From Nocardiopsis quinghaiensis (lineage in GTDB: Bacteria > Actinomycetota > Actinomycetes > Streptosporangiales > Streptosporangiaceae), in the NCBI RefSeq assembly GCF_008638365.1, contig NZ_VWVU01000022.1:48951-112950 (forward strand): DNA of 64,000 nt, written 5' to 3'. A model generated the notes under the pieces. The model did no database searches. It was not told the origin of the DNA and saw only the letters and a program-made list of their open reading frames with translations. Both the position numbers and the translations under genes were made by a program. Of this stretch, positions 50,228 to 58,451 are shown one piece after another (position 1 is the stretch's first letter; every line of letters begins with the position of its first letter).

Positions 50228-50390
50228 TCCCGTCCACAGGCTGTGGACACGCCCCGCCCCGACCGGGCGGTCCCAGGGCGGCCCACGGGGTTTTCCACAG
50301 GCTGGGGAGGGGGCTTTCGCATCGGCTCCGGCCACCCGAACCTGGAAGAGGAGGGCCGACACCCCGTCGGCCCCCGGCCAGGAGACCATC

Positions 50391-50579
50391 ATGTTCGCTC
50401 TCACGCGCCCGTTCCCACGCACCACCGGGGACGACGCCGGGATGACCACGTCCGAGTACGCCTTCTGCACCATCACCGCCGTCGCGTTCGCCGGTGTCCT
50501 CTACGCCGTCCTCACCAGCGGAGCGGTCAGCGAGGCCCTCACCAACCTCGTCGTCGATGCGCTCAGCTCGGGCTTCTGA
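50391..50579 (+). CDS. DUF4244 pilin-like protein
   Basis: 62 aa. A basic N-terminus and Gly precede MTTSEYAFCTITAVAFAGVL, a Flp-type pilin helix with the expected Glu at position 5 after the cleavage area. It is the major pilin candidate of the Tad locus. It overlaps the next gene by 23 bp. Confidence 0.88.
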   Translation: MFALTRPFPRTTGDDAGMTTSEYAFCTITAVAFAGVLYAVLTSGAVSEALTNLVVDALSSGF

Positions 50580-50913
50580 CCGCGGCTCGGTCACCGCGGA
50601 GGCGGCGATGACGCTGCCCTCCCTGCTGCTGGTCCTGGGCGTGGCCCTCGGCGCCGTCGGGGCCGCGTCGGCCGAGCTCTCCTGCGCCGACGCCGCGCGT
50701 GTGGGCGCGCGGGCCCTGGCCCGGGGCGAGCACCACGACCGGGTCCGCGCCCTGGCCCTGTCCGCGGCGCCCGAGGGCGCGGACGTCCACCTGTCCGAGG
50801 ACGGGGGCATGGCCCGCGTCACCGTACGGGCCGAGCCCCGCCTCGGCCCCCTGGCCGCCCTGCCGGTGGAGGTGGACGGCAGCGCCGCCGTCCCCCTCGA
50901 ACCCGGGAGCTGA
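50557..50913 (+). CDS. TadE-like minor pilin
   Basis: 118 aa from the ATG at 50557, overlapping the DUF4244 gene. The TadE motif DRGSVTAEAAMTLPSLLLVLG has the processing Gly-Ser-Val-Thr-Ala-Glu pattern before a hydrophobic helix. A globular C-terminus follows. It should be a minor pilin, exported by the Tad system. The start is uncertain, as no clear ribosome site was found. Confidence 0.82.
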   Translation: MRSARASDRGSVTAEAAMTLPSLLLVLGVALGAVGAASAELSCADAARVGARALARGEHHDRVRALALSAAPEGADVHLSEDGGMARVTVRAEPRLGPLAALPVEVDGSAAVPLEPGS

Positions 50914-50917
50914 TTCC

Positions 50918-51358
50918 GTGCGCCCCGCCCCTGCCCCCGGTCCCGCCCCCGGCTCCGCCCCCGGTTCCAACTCCGCCTCCGGTCCCGACTCCGGCTCCGC
51001 AACCGTCTGGTGGATCGCCCTGGGCGCACTGCTCTGGTTCATCACCCTCGCCGTCCTCGCGACGGCCACGGCGCGACTCGACAGGGACCGCGCCACCGCC
51101 GCCGCCGATCTCTCCGCCCTCGCTGCCGCCGCCCGGGCCGTCCACGGGACGGAACAGGCCTGCGCGCGGGCCCGGGACACCGCCGAGGCCAACCGGGCCT
51201 CCCTCCGGTCCTGCGTCCTCACCGGCTCCACCGCCGAGGTGGTGGTCTCGGTCCCCTCCTCCCTCGTCGACCGGCCCGTCACGGCGCGCGCCCGCGCGGG
51301 GCCGGCCGCCGCCTCCCGCGAGGAGGCGGAACGGGTCACGCGCCCGTCTCCACGCTGA
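50918..51358 (+). CDS. TadE-like secretion-neighbourhood protein (Rv3655c/TIGR03816-like)
   Basis: 146 aa from a GTG at 50918, 4 bp after the previous stop. A Pro/Ala/Ser-rich N-terminus (RPAPAPGPAPGSAPG) precedes SGSATVWWIALGALLWFITL, a single membrane helix in pilin style, then DRATAAADLSALAAAARAVH. Its 3' end converges on the tadB/tadC remnant. Confidence 0.82.
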   Translation: MRPAPAPGPAPGSAPGSNSASGPDSGSATVWWIALGALLWFITLAVLATATARLDRDRATAAADLSALAAAARAVHGTEQACARARDTAEANRASLRSCVLTGSTAEVVVSVPSSLVDRPVTARARAGPAAASREEAERVTRPSPR

Positions 51359-51445
51359 TGTGCGCCCTCCTGCCGTGCGGCCCCGCCCAGTACGGGGGAC
51401 GGCGCCGTTCCGGTGGCCGGGGCGGCCGACCACGATGGGAACGGT

Positions 51446-51618
51446 TCAGCCGCCCAGGGCCCGGGACAGGAGCTCGGCGGCCATCGGGACGATCCCGATC
51501 AGCACGAACGCGGGCAGGAAGCACAGCCCCAGCGGCGCCACCACCAGTACGCCCAGCCGCTCCACCCGGGCCGTCCCCCGGGCCCGCAGGGTCCGGCGCA
51601 GACCACCAGCGCGGTCAC
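51446..51618 (-). pseudogene. Fused remnant of tadB and tadC
   Basis: A GTG at 51618 overlaps the tadA stop (GTGA) and reads MTALVVCAG, the expected start of TadB. Within a few codons this frame loses coding sense. A second frame then gives TLRARGTARVERLGVLVVAP and LGLCFLPAFVLIGIVPMAAE before its stop at 51446, which is the C-terminus of a type II secretion F-domain (TadC) protein. The 173-bp length is not a multiple of three. The two platform genes are thus deleted, apart from their ends. Confidence 0.82.
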
Positions 51619-52766
51619 CACCGGCGCCACCCGTCACCCAGCCGGGCCACCACCTCCTCGGCCCCCGGGTGCTCTCGGCGGACGCCGTCAGGTCCGAAGG
51701 ACACCGCGGGCACCGCGCGCACCAGCCCGGCCGGACCGTGGCGCAGCACCCGCAGCTCGGCCAGGCGCCGGCCTCCGGCGTCCCGCACCAGGTGCACGAC
51801 CACGGCCCGTGTGGCGGCCAGCTGGCTGTGCACCGCCGCCCGGTCCAGGCCGGCCCCGCACCCCAGCGCCTCCACCCGCGCGGGCACGTCACCGGCGCCG
51901 TTGGCGTGCACGGTGCCGGCGCCGCCCTCGTGGCCCGTGTTCAGCGCCCCCAGAAGGGACACGATCTCCGGTCCGCGCGCCTCGCCCACCACCAGCCGGT
52001 CCGGGCGCATGCGCAGCGCCTGCCGGACCAGGGCCTCCAGGGACACCTCGCCGCTGCCCTCGATGTTGGCCGGACGGGTCTGGAGCCGGACCACGTGCGG
52101 GTGGTCGGGCCGCAGCTCGGGGGAGTCCTCGGCCAGCACGATCCGCTCACCCGGGTCCACCAGGGACAGCAGGCTGGAGAGCAGGGTCGTCTTGCCCGTG
52201 CCCGTCCCCCCGCTCACCAGGAACGGCACCCGGGCCGCCACCAGGGCCCGGAGCAGTGCCGCCCCGCACGGGGTCACCGTCCCCCGCCCGGACAGGTCCT
52301 CCAGGGTGAACACCCGCCGGGGCGGCAGCCGCAGGGACACGCAGGTCCCGGCGGGAGCCACGGGCGGCAGCACCGCGTGCAGCCGGGCACCGCTCGGTAG
52401 CCGGGCGTCCACGTACGGCACGGCCGCGTCCAGTCGCCGCCCCGCCTGCGCCGCCAACCGCTGGGCCAGCCGGCGCACCTCGTCGGCCGACTCGAACCGC
52501 ACCCCCGTCCGGCGCAGGCCGCCGCCGTCGTCGACCCACACCTCGTCGGGGCCGTTGACGAGGATGTCGGTGACCCCGGAGGCCATGAGTTCCTCCAGCG
52601 GCCCCGTCCCGGACAGGTCGGCGGCCAGACGGCGGGTCATGGACAGCACCTCGGTGTCGCCCAGCAGGCCTCCCTCCGCGCGCAGCGCCGCCGCGACGCT
52701 CGACGGGCTCACCGGCGCCCCGGAGGCCACCAGGCGGTTGCGCACGGCCTCCACCAGCGCGCTCAC
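51615..52766 (-). CDS. tadA: TadA/CpaF-like secretion ATPase
   Basis: 383 aa from a GTG that overlaps the CpaE-like gene by 4 bp. Walker A is VSGGTGTGKTTLLSSLL, then IVLAEDSPELRPDHPHVVRL (Asp box), VVGEARGPEIVSLLGALNTG (Walker B region) and GTVHANGAGDVPAR (His box) follow. It would power Flp-pilus assembly. However, the inner-membrane platform genes that should follow are gone, so the machine is probably not functional unless copies exist elsewhere. Confidence 0.92.
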   Translation of the reverse strand: MSALVEAVRNRLVASGAPVSPSSVAAALRAEGGLLGDTEVLSMTRRLAADLSGTGPLEELMASGVTDILVNGPDEVWVDDGGGLRRTGVRFESADEVRRLAQRLAAQAGRRLDAAVPYVDARLPSGARLHAVLPPVAPAGTCVSLRLPPRRVFTLEDLSGRGTVTPCGAALLRALVAARVPFLVSGGTGTGKTTLLSSLLSLVDPGERIVLAEDSPELRPDHPHVVRLQTRPANIEGSGEVSLEALVRQALRMRPDRLVVGEARGPEIVSLLGALNTGHEGGAGTVHANGAGDVPARVEALGCGAGLDRAAVHSQLAATRAVVVHLVRDAGGRRLAELRVLRHGPAGLVRAVPAVSFGPDGVRREHPGAEEVVARLGDGWRRW

Positions 52767-53830
52767 CGGACCTTCTCCGGTGAGGGCAGGCCCGACACGA
52801 CCCGGTCGGCGAACCGGGCCAGGGGCGAGCGGGAGCGGCGGGCGGGCACGTTCCCCGCGGCCAGCAGGCGTGCCAGCCCCGGCTCGGGCGGCAGGTCGGC
52901 GCCCAGGTCCACCCTCAGCGTGTTCGCCACCACGTCCGCGCTCAGCTCACCCCGGGCGCCCCGCACCACCAGCCGCACGGCCCGTGCCTCGTCCCGCAGC
53001 CGGGAGAGCACCCTGGTCGCCGCCACCACCGACGGCACGTCCGCCGGGACCACCAGCAGCACCAGGTCGGAGCGGTTCAGGAACACGGTGGTGGCCGGGT
53101 CGAAGGAGCGCGGCAGGTCGGCCACCACCAGGTCGGCGCCCTCCCTCGCCGAGGACAGGACCGCGCGCACCGCGCCGACCGGCAGCGGCCCCGTCGGCTC
53201 CCGCCCGCGTGTCCAGGTGAGCACCGACACCCGGGGAGTACCCGGGAGCCCGGCGCTCAGGTCGCGCCAGCGAACCCGGCCGCTCCGGCTCAACAGGTCC
53301 TCCCAGCCGGTCCGCCGTCGCGGGCCGGGGGAGGGGGCGTGGTCGCAGCCGAGGTAGAGGTCGGGACCGCACCCGAACGGGTCGGCGTCCAGCAGGGCGG
53401 TGGAGCGCCCCGTCCGCTCGCCGGCCAGGGCGAGGGCGACCGCCACCATGCTGGCTCCGGCGCCTCCCCGGCCCCCGACCACGGACACCGTGGGCGCAGG
53501 TGCCCTGGCGGGGACCGACGCCCTCGCGATCAGGTCCACCAGCACGGACTCGTCCCGGGGCAGCAGGAGGAGGCGTGGTCCCCTGACGGCCGCGGCCCCC
53601 GGATCGCGGGACACGACCACGTGGCGGCCCGCCGGGGGGTCCGCGTCGCCCAGGGCCGCGCGCAGGTCGTCGCCCACCACGACGAGCGGGGCGCGCGGCC
53701 ACAGGCTCAGCGCCCGGTCGGGTGTGTGGGCGACGGTGACCTCGGTGGAGGCCGCCGTGGCCAGCCTGAGGAGGTCGTCGAGGAGGAGGGGGTCGGCGGT
53801 CGCGAGCAGGGGCCGGTGCTGGACGTCCAT
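52763..53830 (-). CDS. CpaE-like ATPase of the secretion neighbourhood
   Basis: 355 aa from the ATG at 53830. An N-terminal response-receiver-like part (MDVQHRPLLATADPLLLDDL, VVVGDDLRAALGDAD) is followed by a MinD/ParA fold. Its P-loop is degenerate, VVGGRGGAGASMVAVALALA, without the Lys residues; this is usual for actinobacterial CpaE-like proteins of this locus. VVADLPRSFDPATTVFLNRS is the later conserved strand. It probably places the pilus machine. Confidence 0.88.
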   Translation of the reverse strand: MDVQHRPLLATADPLLLDDLLRLATAASTEVTVAHTPDRALSLWPRAPLVVVGDDLRAALGDADPPAGRHVVVSRDPGAAAVRGPRLLLLPRDESVLVDLIARASVPARAPAPTVSVVGGRGGAGASMVAVALALAGERTGRSTALLDADPFGCGPDLYLGCDHAPSPGPRRRTGWEDLLSRSGRVRWRDLSAGLPGTPRVSVLTWTRGREPTGPLPVGAVRAVLSSAREGADLVVADLPRSFDPATTVFLNRSDLVLLVVPADVPSVVAATRVLSRLRDEARAVRLVVRGARGELSADVVANTLRVDLGADLPPEPGLARLLAAGNVPARRSRSPLARFADRVVSGLPSPEKVR

Positions 53831-54761
53831 GGGACCTTCCGGATCGGGGGCCTTCCTCGACCTTCGCCGAACCGGGGACACGGGGAAAGCCCCGTCCCGA
53901 AGCTGTGGACAACTCCGGCGGGGCTCGGACCCGCGGGCCCGAAGGACCATGGAACCGGTGGCTCGCGCGCGGGTTCACCTGACGGGAGGGACGCGTACAC
54001 GGGGGCGGATACGCGTCCCCGCCCGGCAGGCGAGAGGAGAGCGGACGCGGGACCTCGCCTACGCGGGGGCACGAAGGCGATCACGCGGTTTCCGGCCCCG
54101 GGGGGTCGGACCGGATCCGCTCTCTGGTGAGGGTCCGCGGAGAGGAGCTCTCCGCGACCGCGGAAGGACCGGACTCGCGGTCGTTCTCCGAAGTGGACGC
54201 CTCCGCCGGAACGCGAAATGGGGCGCGTGCGGCGGGCCGCGGAGCGGCGTCGGCCGACCCTTCCGGGGAACGACGGCACAGACGGTACCACGTGATGTTG
54301 TGTACGGGTTCGGAAATCCGGGGGGAAAACTCGGGTCAACCGCCTTTTCGGAACCGGGGCCCCAGTGTAGAAAGAAAGCAGTCGGTGGCTTCGGAACCAC
54401 CCCGACGCGCCAGCCGGGAACCCACGCGCCACCTGGCCCCGTGAGGCCCGTCCAGGCCGGACCACCTGCTGTGCCGCCCGGTCGGACTACGAGTACGGAC
54501 GCCTGCTAACCCGGTGGAACGCGTCGGAGGCGGCGCCCCGTGAGATGGAGCGGGGCGTCGTCCCGCCCGTGTGCGTGCCCGTCGCAATCCCGAGCCATTC
54601 GCGCGCCATAAAGCGTAATCGAAACGATACCCTCTGTTGCCGCGGTCCGTTGCCCGTTGCCCGTTGCCCGGGAGGGGAATGGCTTTCCGCCCCTCCGGAG
54701 GCACGCGGTCGTCCCCCGGCAAAGGCGGTACTCGTTCCATGCCTCGCGCGCACCCGTGGGC
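53831..54761. other. Large intergenic region, no gene seen
   Basis: About 930 bp. It holds the promoter area of the Tad operon at left and, at right, the end of a leftward gene. A 7-bp unit CGTTGCC is repeated three times at 54648-54668, next to an AT-rich patch (AAAGCGTAATCGAAACGATAC near 54610). Open frames on both strands have low-complexity Arg/Pro content and look like GC-driven artefacts. A small RNA cannot be ruled out. Confidence 0.5.
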
Positions 54762-55586
54762 TCAGCCGCGCTTGAGGGCCTCGCAGGTGGCCAGTGAGTC
54801 CTGCGCACCGGCGCGGACCGCGCGGCAGCAGTACACGACCCACCCGGCCACGCCCTCCGCGGTGCCGCCCATGTACCCGCGCAGCGCCGGTCCGTACTCG
54901 TCGTGCAGCGTCCGGTGCCCCAGCTCCGACGGCACCAGCGACTTCGGGTCCAGGCCCCGCTCCACCAGGGTCAGCCGCTCCGCGGCGCGCGCCACCAGGC
55001 CGTCGCCCCACCCGAACGGCCGGACGGCCATCAGTTCGCCGTGCACCAGGGCCGACATCACCAGCGCGGGGACCGACGTCCGGGCGCCCAGCAGCGAGTA
55101 CAGGCCCTCCAACCGGGCCAGTGCCGTCTCCGGAGCCGGGGCCGGTCCGAGCTCCAGCGGGTCCTCGACCCGCTCCCCGGCCGTCCGCGGGCGGCCCAGC
55201 GCGTCCTCGGACACCGCGTCCGCCGCGGCGAGGGTGTGCAGCCGGGCCATCGCCTGGCGCGGTGCCCTCGGCCAGGTGCCCACCAGGCTCCCCAGCTCTC
55301 CGGACACCCGTAGCGCGCCCTTGATGCGCGTGTCGTACACGTGCCCCTCGCGGATCTCGTCGATCGAGACCTCGGCGCCCTCCAGCGCGGCCGACGCGCA
55401 CGCGCCGCGCAGCGCGGACTCCATGGACACGTCGCTGCTGCGGCGGCGCAGTATGCGGTGCCCCAGCAGGCGGTCGACCAGGGTTCGTGTGTCGGCGACC
55501 GCATCCGCCACACCGGGCAGTTCGGCGATCCGGGCCAGTGGGTCGGACGCGGAGGCAGGAGTCGATTGGTTCACGGGAAACAACAC
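54762..55586 (-). CDS. Fic-fold protein with degenerate active site
   Basis: 274 aa from the GTG at 55586 (GTG 55574 is also possible). Fic-like helices are seen in SMESALRGACASAALEGAEV and IDEIREGHVYDTRIKGAL. The active loop reads AVRPFGWGDGLVARAAERL where an active Fic has HPFxxGNGRxxR. The His is replaced by Arg and the Asn by Asp, so AMP transfer is unlikely. Orthologues lie next to acs in many actinomycetes. It may be regulatory. The frame stays open leftward through acs antisense, which is an artefact. Confidence 0.78.
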   Translation of the reverse strand: MLFPVNQSTPASASDPLARIAELPGVADAVADTRTLVDRLLGHRILRRRSSDVSMESALRGACASAALEGAEVSIDEIREGHVYDTRIKGALRVSGELGSLVGTWPRAPRQAMARLHTLAAADAVSEDALGRPRTAGERVEDPLELGPAPAPETALARLEGLYSLLGARTSVPALVMSALVHGELMAVRPFGWGDGLVARAAERLTLVERGLDPKSLVPSELGHRTLHDEYGPALRGYMGGTAEGVAGWVVYCCRAVRAGAQDSLATCEALKRG

Positions 55587-55772
55587 TACGTGCCGGTAAC
55601 ACCGGTGGCCCCCACCGGCGCCGCGCGACCGCTCGTCGCGGGCGGGCGACCGCTCGCCGCCCGTTCGTCGCGCGTCCGGAGGTCCCCGCCGCTGTACGGC
55701 GGCCCGGTTGTTCACGCGGTATCGCACCCCATGATTAATTGGGTGTGAACAGCCTACGTAAGGAGAATCACA

Positions 55773-57743
55773 GTGGCCGACAGCACTCCCCCGAGCCAGG
55801 AGACACTGTCCAACCTTCTCCACGAGACGCGCACCTTTCCCCCGCCGGAGGAGCTCGCAGCCAACGCCAACGTCAAGGCCGACGCCTACGCCAAGGCCGA
55901 CGAGGACCGTCTCGCCTTCTGGGAGGAGCAGGCCCGCAGGCTGCAGTGGGAACAGCCCTGGGACAAGGTCCTGGAGTGGAACCCGCCCTACGCCGAGTGG
56001 TTCGTCGGCGGCAAGCTCAACGCCTCCGTCAACTGCGTGGACCGGCACGTGGCCAACGGCCTGGGTGAGCGGGTCGCCTACCACTGGGAGGGCGAGCCCG
56101 GCGACACGCGCACCATCACCTACGCCGAGCTCAAGGACATGGTGTCCCAGGCCGCCAACGCCATGACCGAGCTCGGTGTCGGCAAGGGCGACCGCGTCGC
56201 CATCTACATGCCGATGATCCCCGAGACCGTCGTGGCCATGCTCGCCTGCGCACGTATCGGCGCCGTCCACATGGTCGTGTTCGGCGGTTTCTCCGTGGAC
56301 GCCCTCGGCCAGCGCCTGGACGACAGCCAGGCCAAGCTCGTCGTCACCGCCGACGGCGGCTACCGCCGCGGCAAGCCGAGCGCGCTCAAGCCCGCCGTGG
56401 ACGGCGCGGTCGCCGAGCGTCCCGCGGTCGAGAAGGTCCTCGTCGTCCGACGCACCGGCCAGGACGTCGAGTGGACCGACCGCGACGTGTGGTGGCACGA
56501 CGTCGTGGACTCCCAGAGCACCGAGCACACGCCGGAGGCGCACGACGCCGAGGACCCGCTGTACATCATGTACACCAGCGGCACCACGGCCAAGCCGAAG
56601 GGCATCCTGCACACCACGGGCGGCTACCTCACCCAGACGTCCTACACCCACTGGGCGGTCTTCGACCTCAAGCCCGAGACCGACGTCTACTGGTGCGCCG
56701 CCGACATCGGCTGGGTGACCGGCCACTCCTACATCGTGTACGGTCCGCTCTCCAACGCGGCCACCACGGTCCTGTACGAGGGCACCCCGGACACCCCGCA
56801 CAAGGGCCGCTTCTGGGAGCTCGTGGAGAAGTACAAGGTCACGATCGCCTACATGGCGCCCACGGCGATCCGCACCTTCATGAAGTGGGGCGACGACATC
56901 CCCGCCGAGTTCGACCTGTCCAGCCTGCGTGTCATCGGGTCGGTGGGCGAGCCCATCAACCCCGAGGCCTACATGTGGTACCGCAAGCACATCGGCGGTG
57001 ACCGCACACCGGTCGTGGACACCTGGTGGCAGACCGAGACCGGCGCCATCATGGTCAGCCCCCTGCCGGGCGTGACCTCCGGCAAGCCGGGCGCCGCCAT
57101 GAGGGCCATTCCCGGCATCGGCGCCGACGTCGTGGACGAGGAGGGCAACTCCGTCCCCGACGGCGGGGGCGGCTTCATCGTCATCCGCGAGCCGTGGCCG
57201 TCCATGCTCCGCGGCATCTGGGGCGACCCCGAGCGCTACAAGGACACCTACTGGTCGCGCTTCGAGGGCCTGTACTTCCCCGGCGACGGTGCGAAGAAGG
57301 ACGAGGACGGCGACATGTGGCTGCTGGGCCGCGTGGACGACGTCATGCTCATCTCCGGCCACAACCTCTCCACCACCGAGGTCGAGTCCGCACTGGTCTC
57401 GAACCCGCGCGTGGCCGAGGCCGCGGTGGTCGGCGCGGCCGACAAGGTCACGGGGCAGGCCATCGTCGGCTTCGTGATCCTGCGCGGCGGCGGGGACGAG
57501 GTCCCCGAGGACCTGGTCCAGGAACTGCGCGACCACGTCGGCGCCTCGCTCGGACCGATCGCCAAGCCCGCCCGGCTCCTGGCGGTTCCCGAGCTGCCCA
57601 AGACCCGCTCCGGCAAGATCATGCGGCGCCTGCTGCGCGACATCGCCGAGAACCGGGCGATCGGCGACACCTCCACGCTGACCGACTCCTCGATCATGGA
57701 GGTCATCGCCAAGCAGCTGCCGTCCGCCAAGCACGGGGACTGA
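55773..57743 (+). CDS. acs: Acetyl-CoA synthetase
   Basis: 656 aa from a GTG behind AAGGAGA. Acs core features are all present: WFVGGKLNASVNCVDRHV at the N-terminus, the adenylate loop YTSGTTAKPKG (a slight variant of the usual TSGSTGKPKG), VDTWWQTETGAIM, and GRVDDVMLISGHNLST. The acetylation-regulated Lys is in KTRSGKIMRRLLRDI (about residue 615). It turns acetate, ATP and CoA into acetyl-CoA. An imperfect CACCC..GGGTG inverted repeat near 55723-55744 lies before the gene. Confidence 0.95.
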   Translation: MADSTPPSQETLSNLLHETRTFPPPEELAANANVKADAYAKADEDRLAFWEEQARRLQWEQPWDKVLEWNPPYAEWFVGGKLNASVNCVDRHVANGLGERVAYHWEGEPGDTRTITYAELKDMVSQAANAMTELGVGKGDRVAIYMPMIPETVVAMLACARIGAVHMVVFGGFSVDALGQRLDDSQAKLVVTADGGYRRGKPSALKPAVDGAVAERPAVEKVLVVRRTGQDVEWTDRDVWWHDVVDSQSTEHTPEAHDAEDPLYIMYTSGTTAKPKGILHTTGGYLTQTSYTHWAVFDLKPETDVYWCAADIGWVTGHSYIVYGPLSNAATTVLYEGTPDTPHKGRFWELVEKYKVTIAYMAPTAIRTFMKWGDDIPAEFDLSSLRVIGSVGEPINPEAYMWYRKHIGGDRTPVVDTWWQTETGAIMVSPLPGVTSGKPGAAMRAIPGIGADVVDEEGNSVPDGGGGFIVIREPWPSMLRGIWGDPERYKDTYWSRFEGLYFPGDGAKKDEDGDMWLLGRVDDVMLISGHNLSTTEVESALVSNPRVAEAAVVGAADKVTGQAIVGFVILRGGGDEVPEDLVQELRDHVGASLGPIAKPARLLAVPELPKTRSGKIMRRLLRDIAENRAIGDTSTLTDSSIMEVIAKQLPSAKHGD

Positions 57744-57958
57744 GCGGGCGGTCCGGCGGACCACCCACCACGCGGGACACGCCTGCCAGTGACGGCGCCC
57801 CGGCCACGAGCCGGGGCGCCGTTCCCTTGTCCCGCCCACCCGTGCGGCGAAACCCGGCGGCGTCGTTGCGCGTGCCGTGAGAGGCAGGCGAGATCGGGTA
57901 TGTGCGAGGATGCGGAAGATCATGCGCGCGTTCGGACCGAGAGAAGGGAACCCCCACG

Positions 57959-58441
57959 ATGGCGTACAAGCCGGGTACCGGTGAACCTGGCGCCACCAGG
58001 GACACCGACCGCTCCATCAGCGAACTGGTCTCAGACGCCACGGGCAACATCTCCCGGATCGTGAACCTGGAGATCAGGCTGGCCAAGATGGAGGCCAAGG
58101 CCGACGCGGTCCGGATCGGCAAGGGCATCGCCGGCTTCGCGGTCGTCGGGGTGCTCGCCCACATCTTCGTCATCCTTCTCTCGGTGACCGTCGCCTTCGC
58201 CCTGCACGAGGTGTTCGGACTGCCCGCGTGGGCCTGCCTCGGCATCGTCACGCTCGCCTACCTGCTGCTCATCGTGGTCTTCGGGCTGTTCGCCCTCGTC
58301 AACTTCCGCAAGCGGGAGGGCCTGCGGCGCACCACGCTGACCGCCTCCCGCCTCAAGGGCATCCTGCGCGGCGACATCCGCCCGCCCAAGGACGCCGCCG
58401 CCGACGGCTCCGCCGAGATGTCCGCTCCCGTGATGCGGTAG
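57959..58441 (+). CDS. Actinobacterial holin-X (phage holin family-like) membrane protein
   Basis: 160 aa from an ATG with GAGAAGGGAA upstream. An N-terminal amphipathic helix (ISELVSDATGNISRIVNLEI) leads to two strong hydrophobic segments at about residues 58-82 and 89-112 (FAVVGVLAHIFVILLSVTV, WACLGIVTLAYLLLIVVFG). A basic tail follows. This is the widespread chromosomal 'Holin-X' family, not a phage gene. It probably sits in an operon with the hydrolase gene 10 bp downstream. Confidence 0.85.
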   Translation: MAYKPGTGEPGATRDTDRSISELVSDATGNISRIVNLEIRLAKMEAKADAVRIGKGIAGFAVVGVLAHIFVILLSVTVAFALHEVFGLPAWACLGIVTLAYLLLIVVFGLFALVNFRKREGLRRTTLTASRLKGILRGDIRPPKDAAADGSAEMSAPVMR

Positions 58442-58451
58442 GCCCAGCGCG

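Noticed and set aside
55723..55744. CACCC..GGGTG inverted repeat before acs as an operator
   Set aside because: Arms are short and the symmetry is imperfect; too weak to call as a site.
55587..57923. Leftward extension of the Fic-like frame through acs
   Set aside because: It is antisense to a clear acetyl-CoA synthetase and shows low-complexity sequence; the gene start is placed at 55586.
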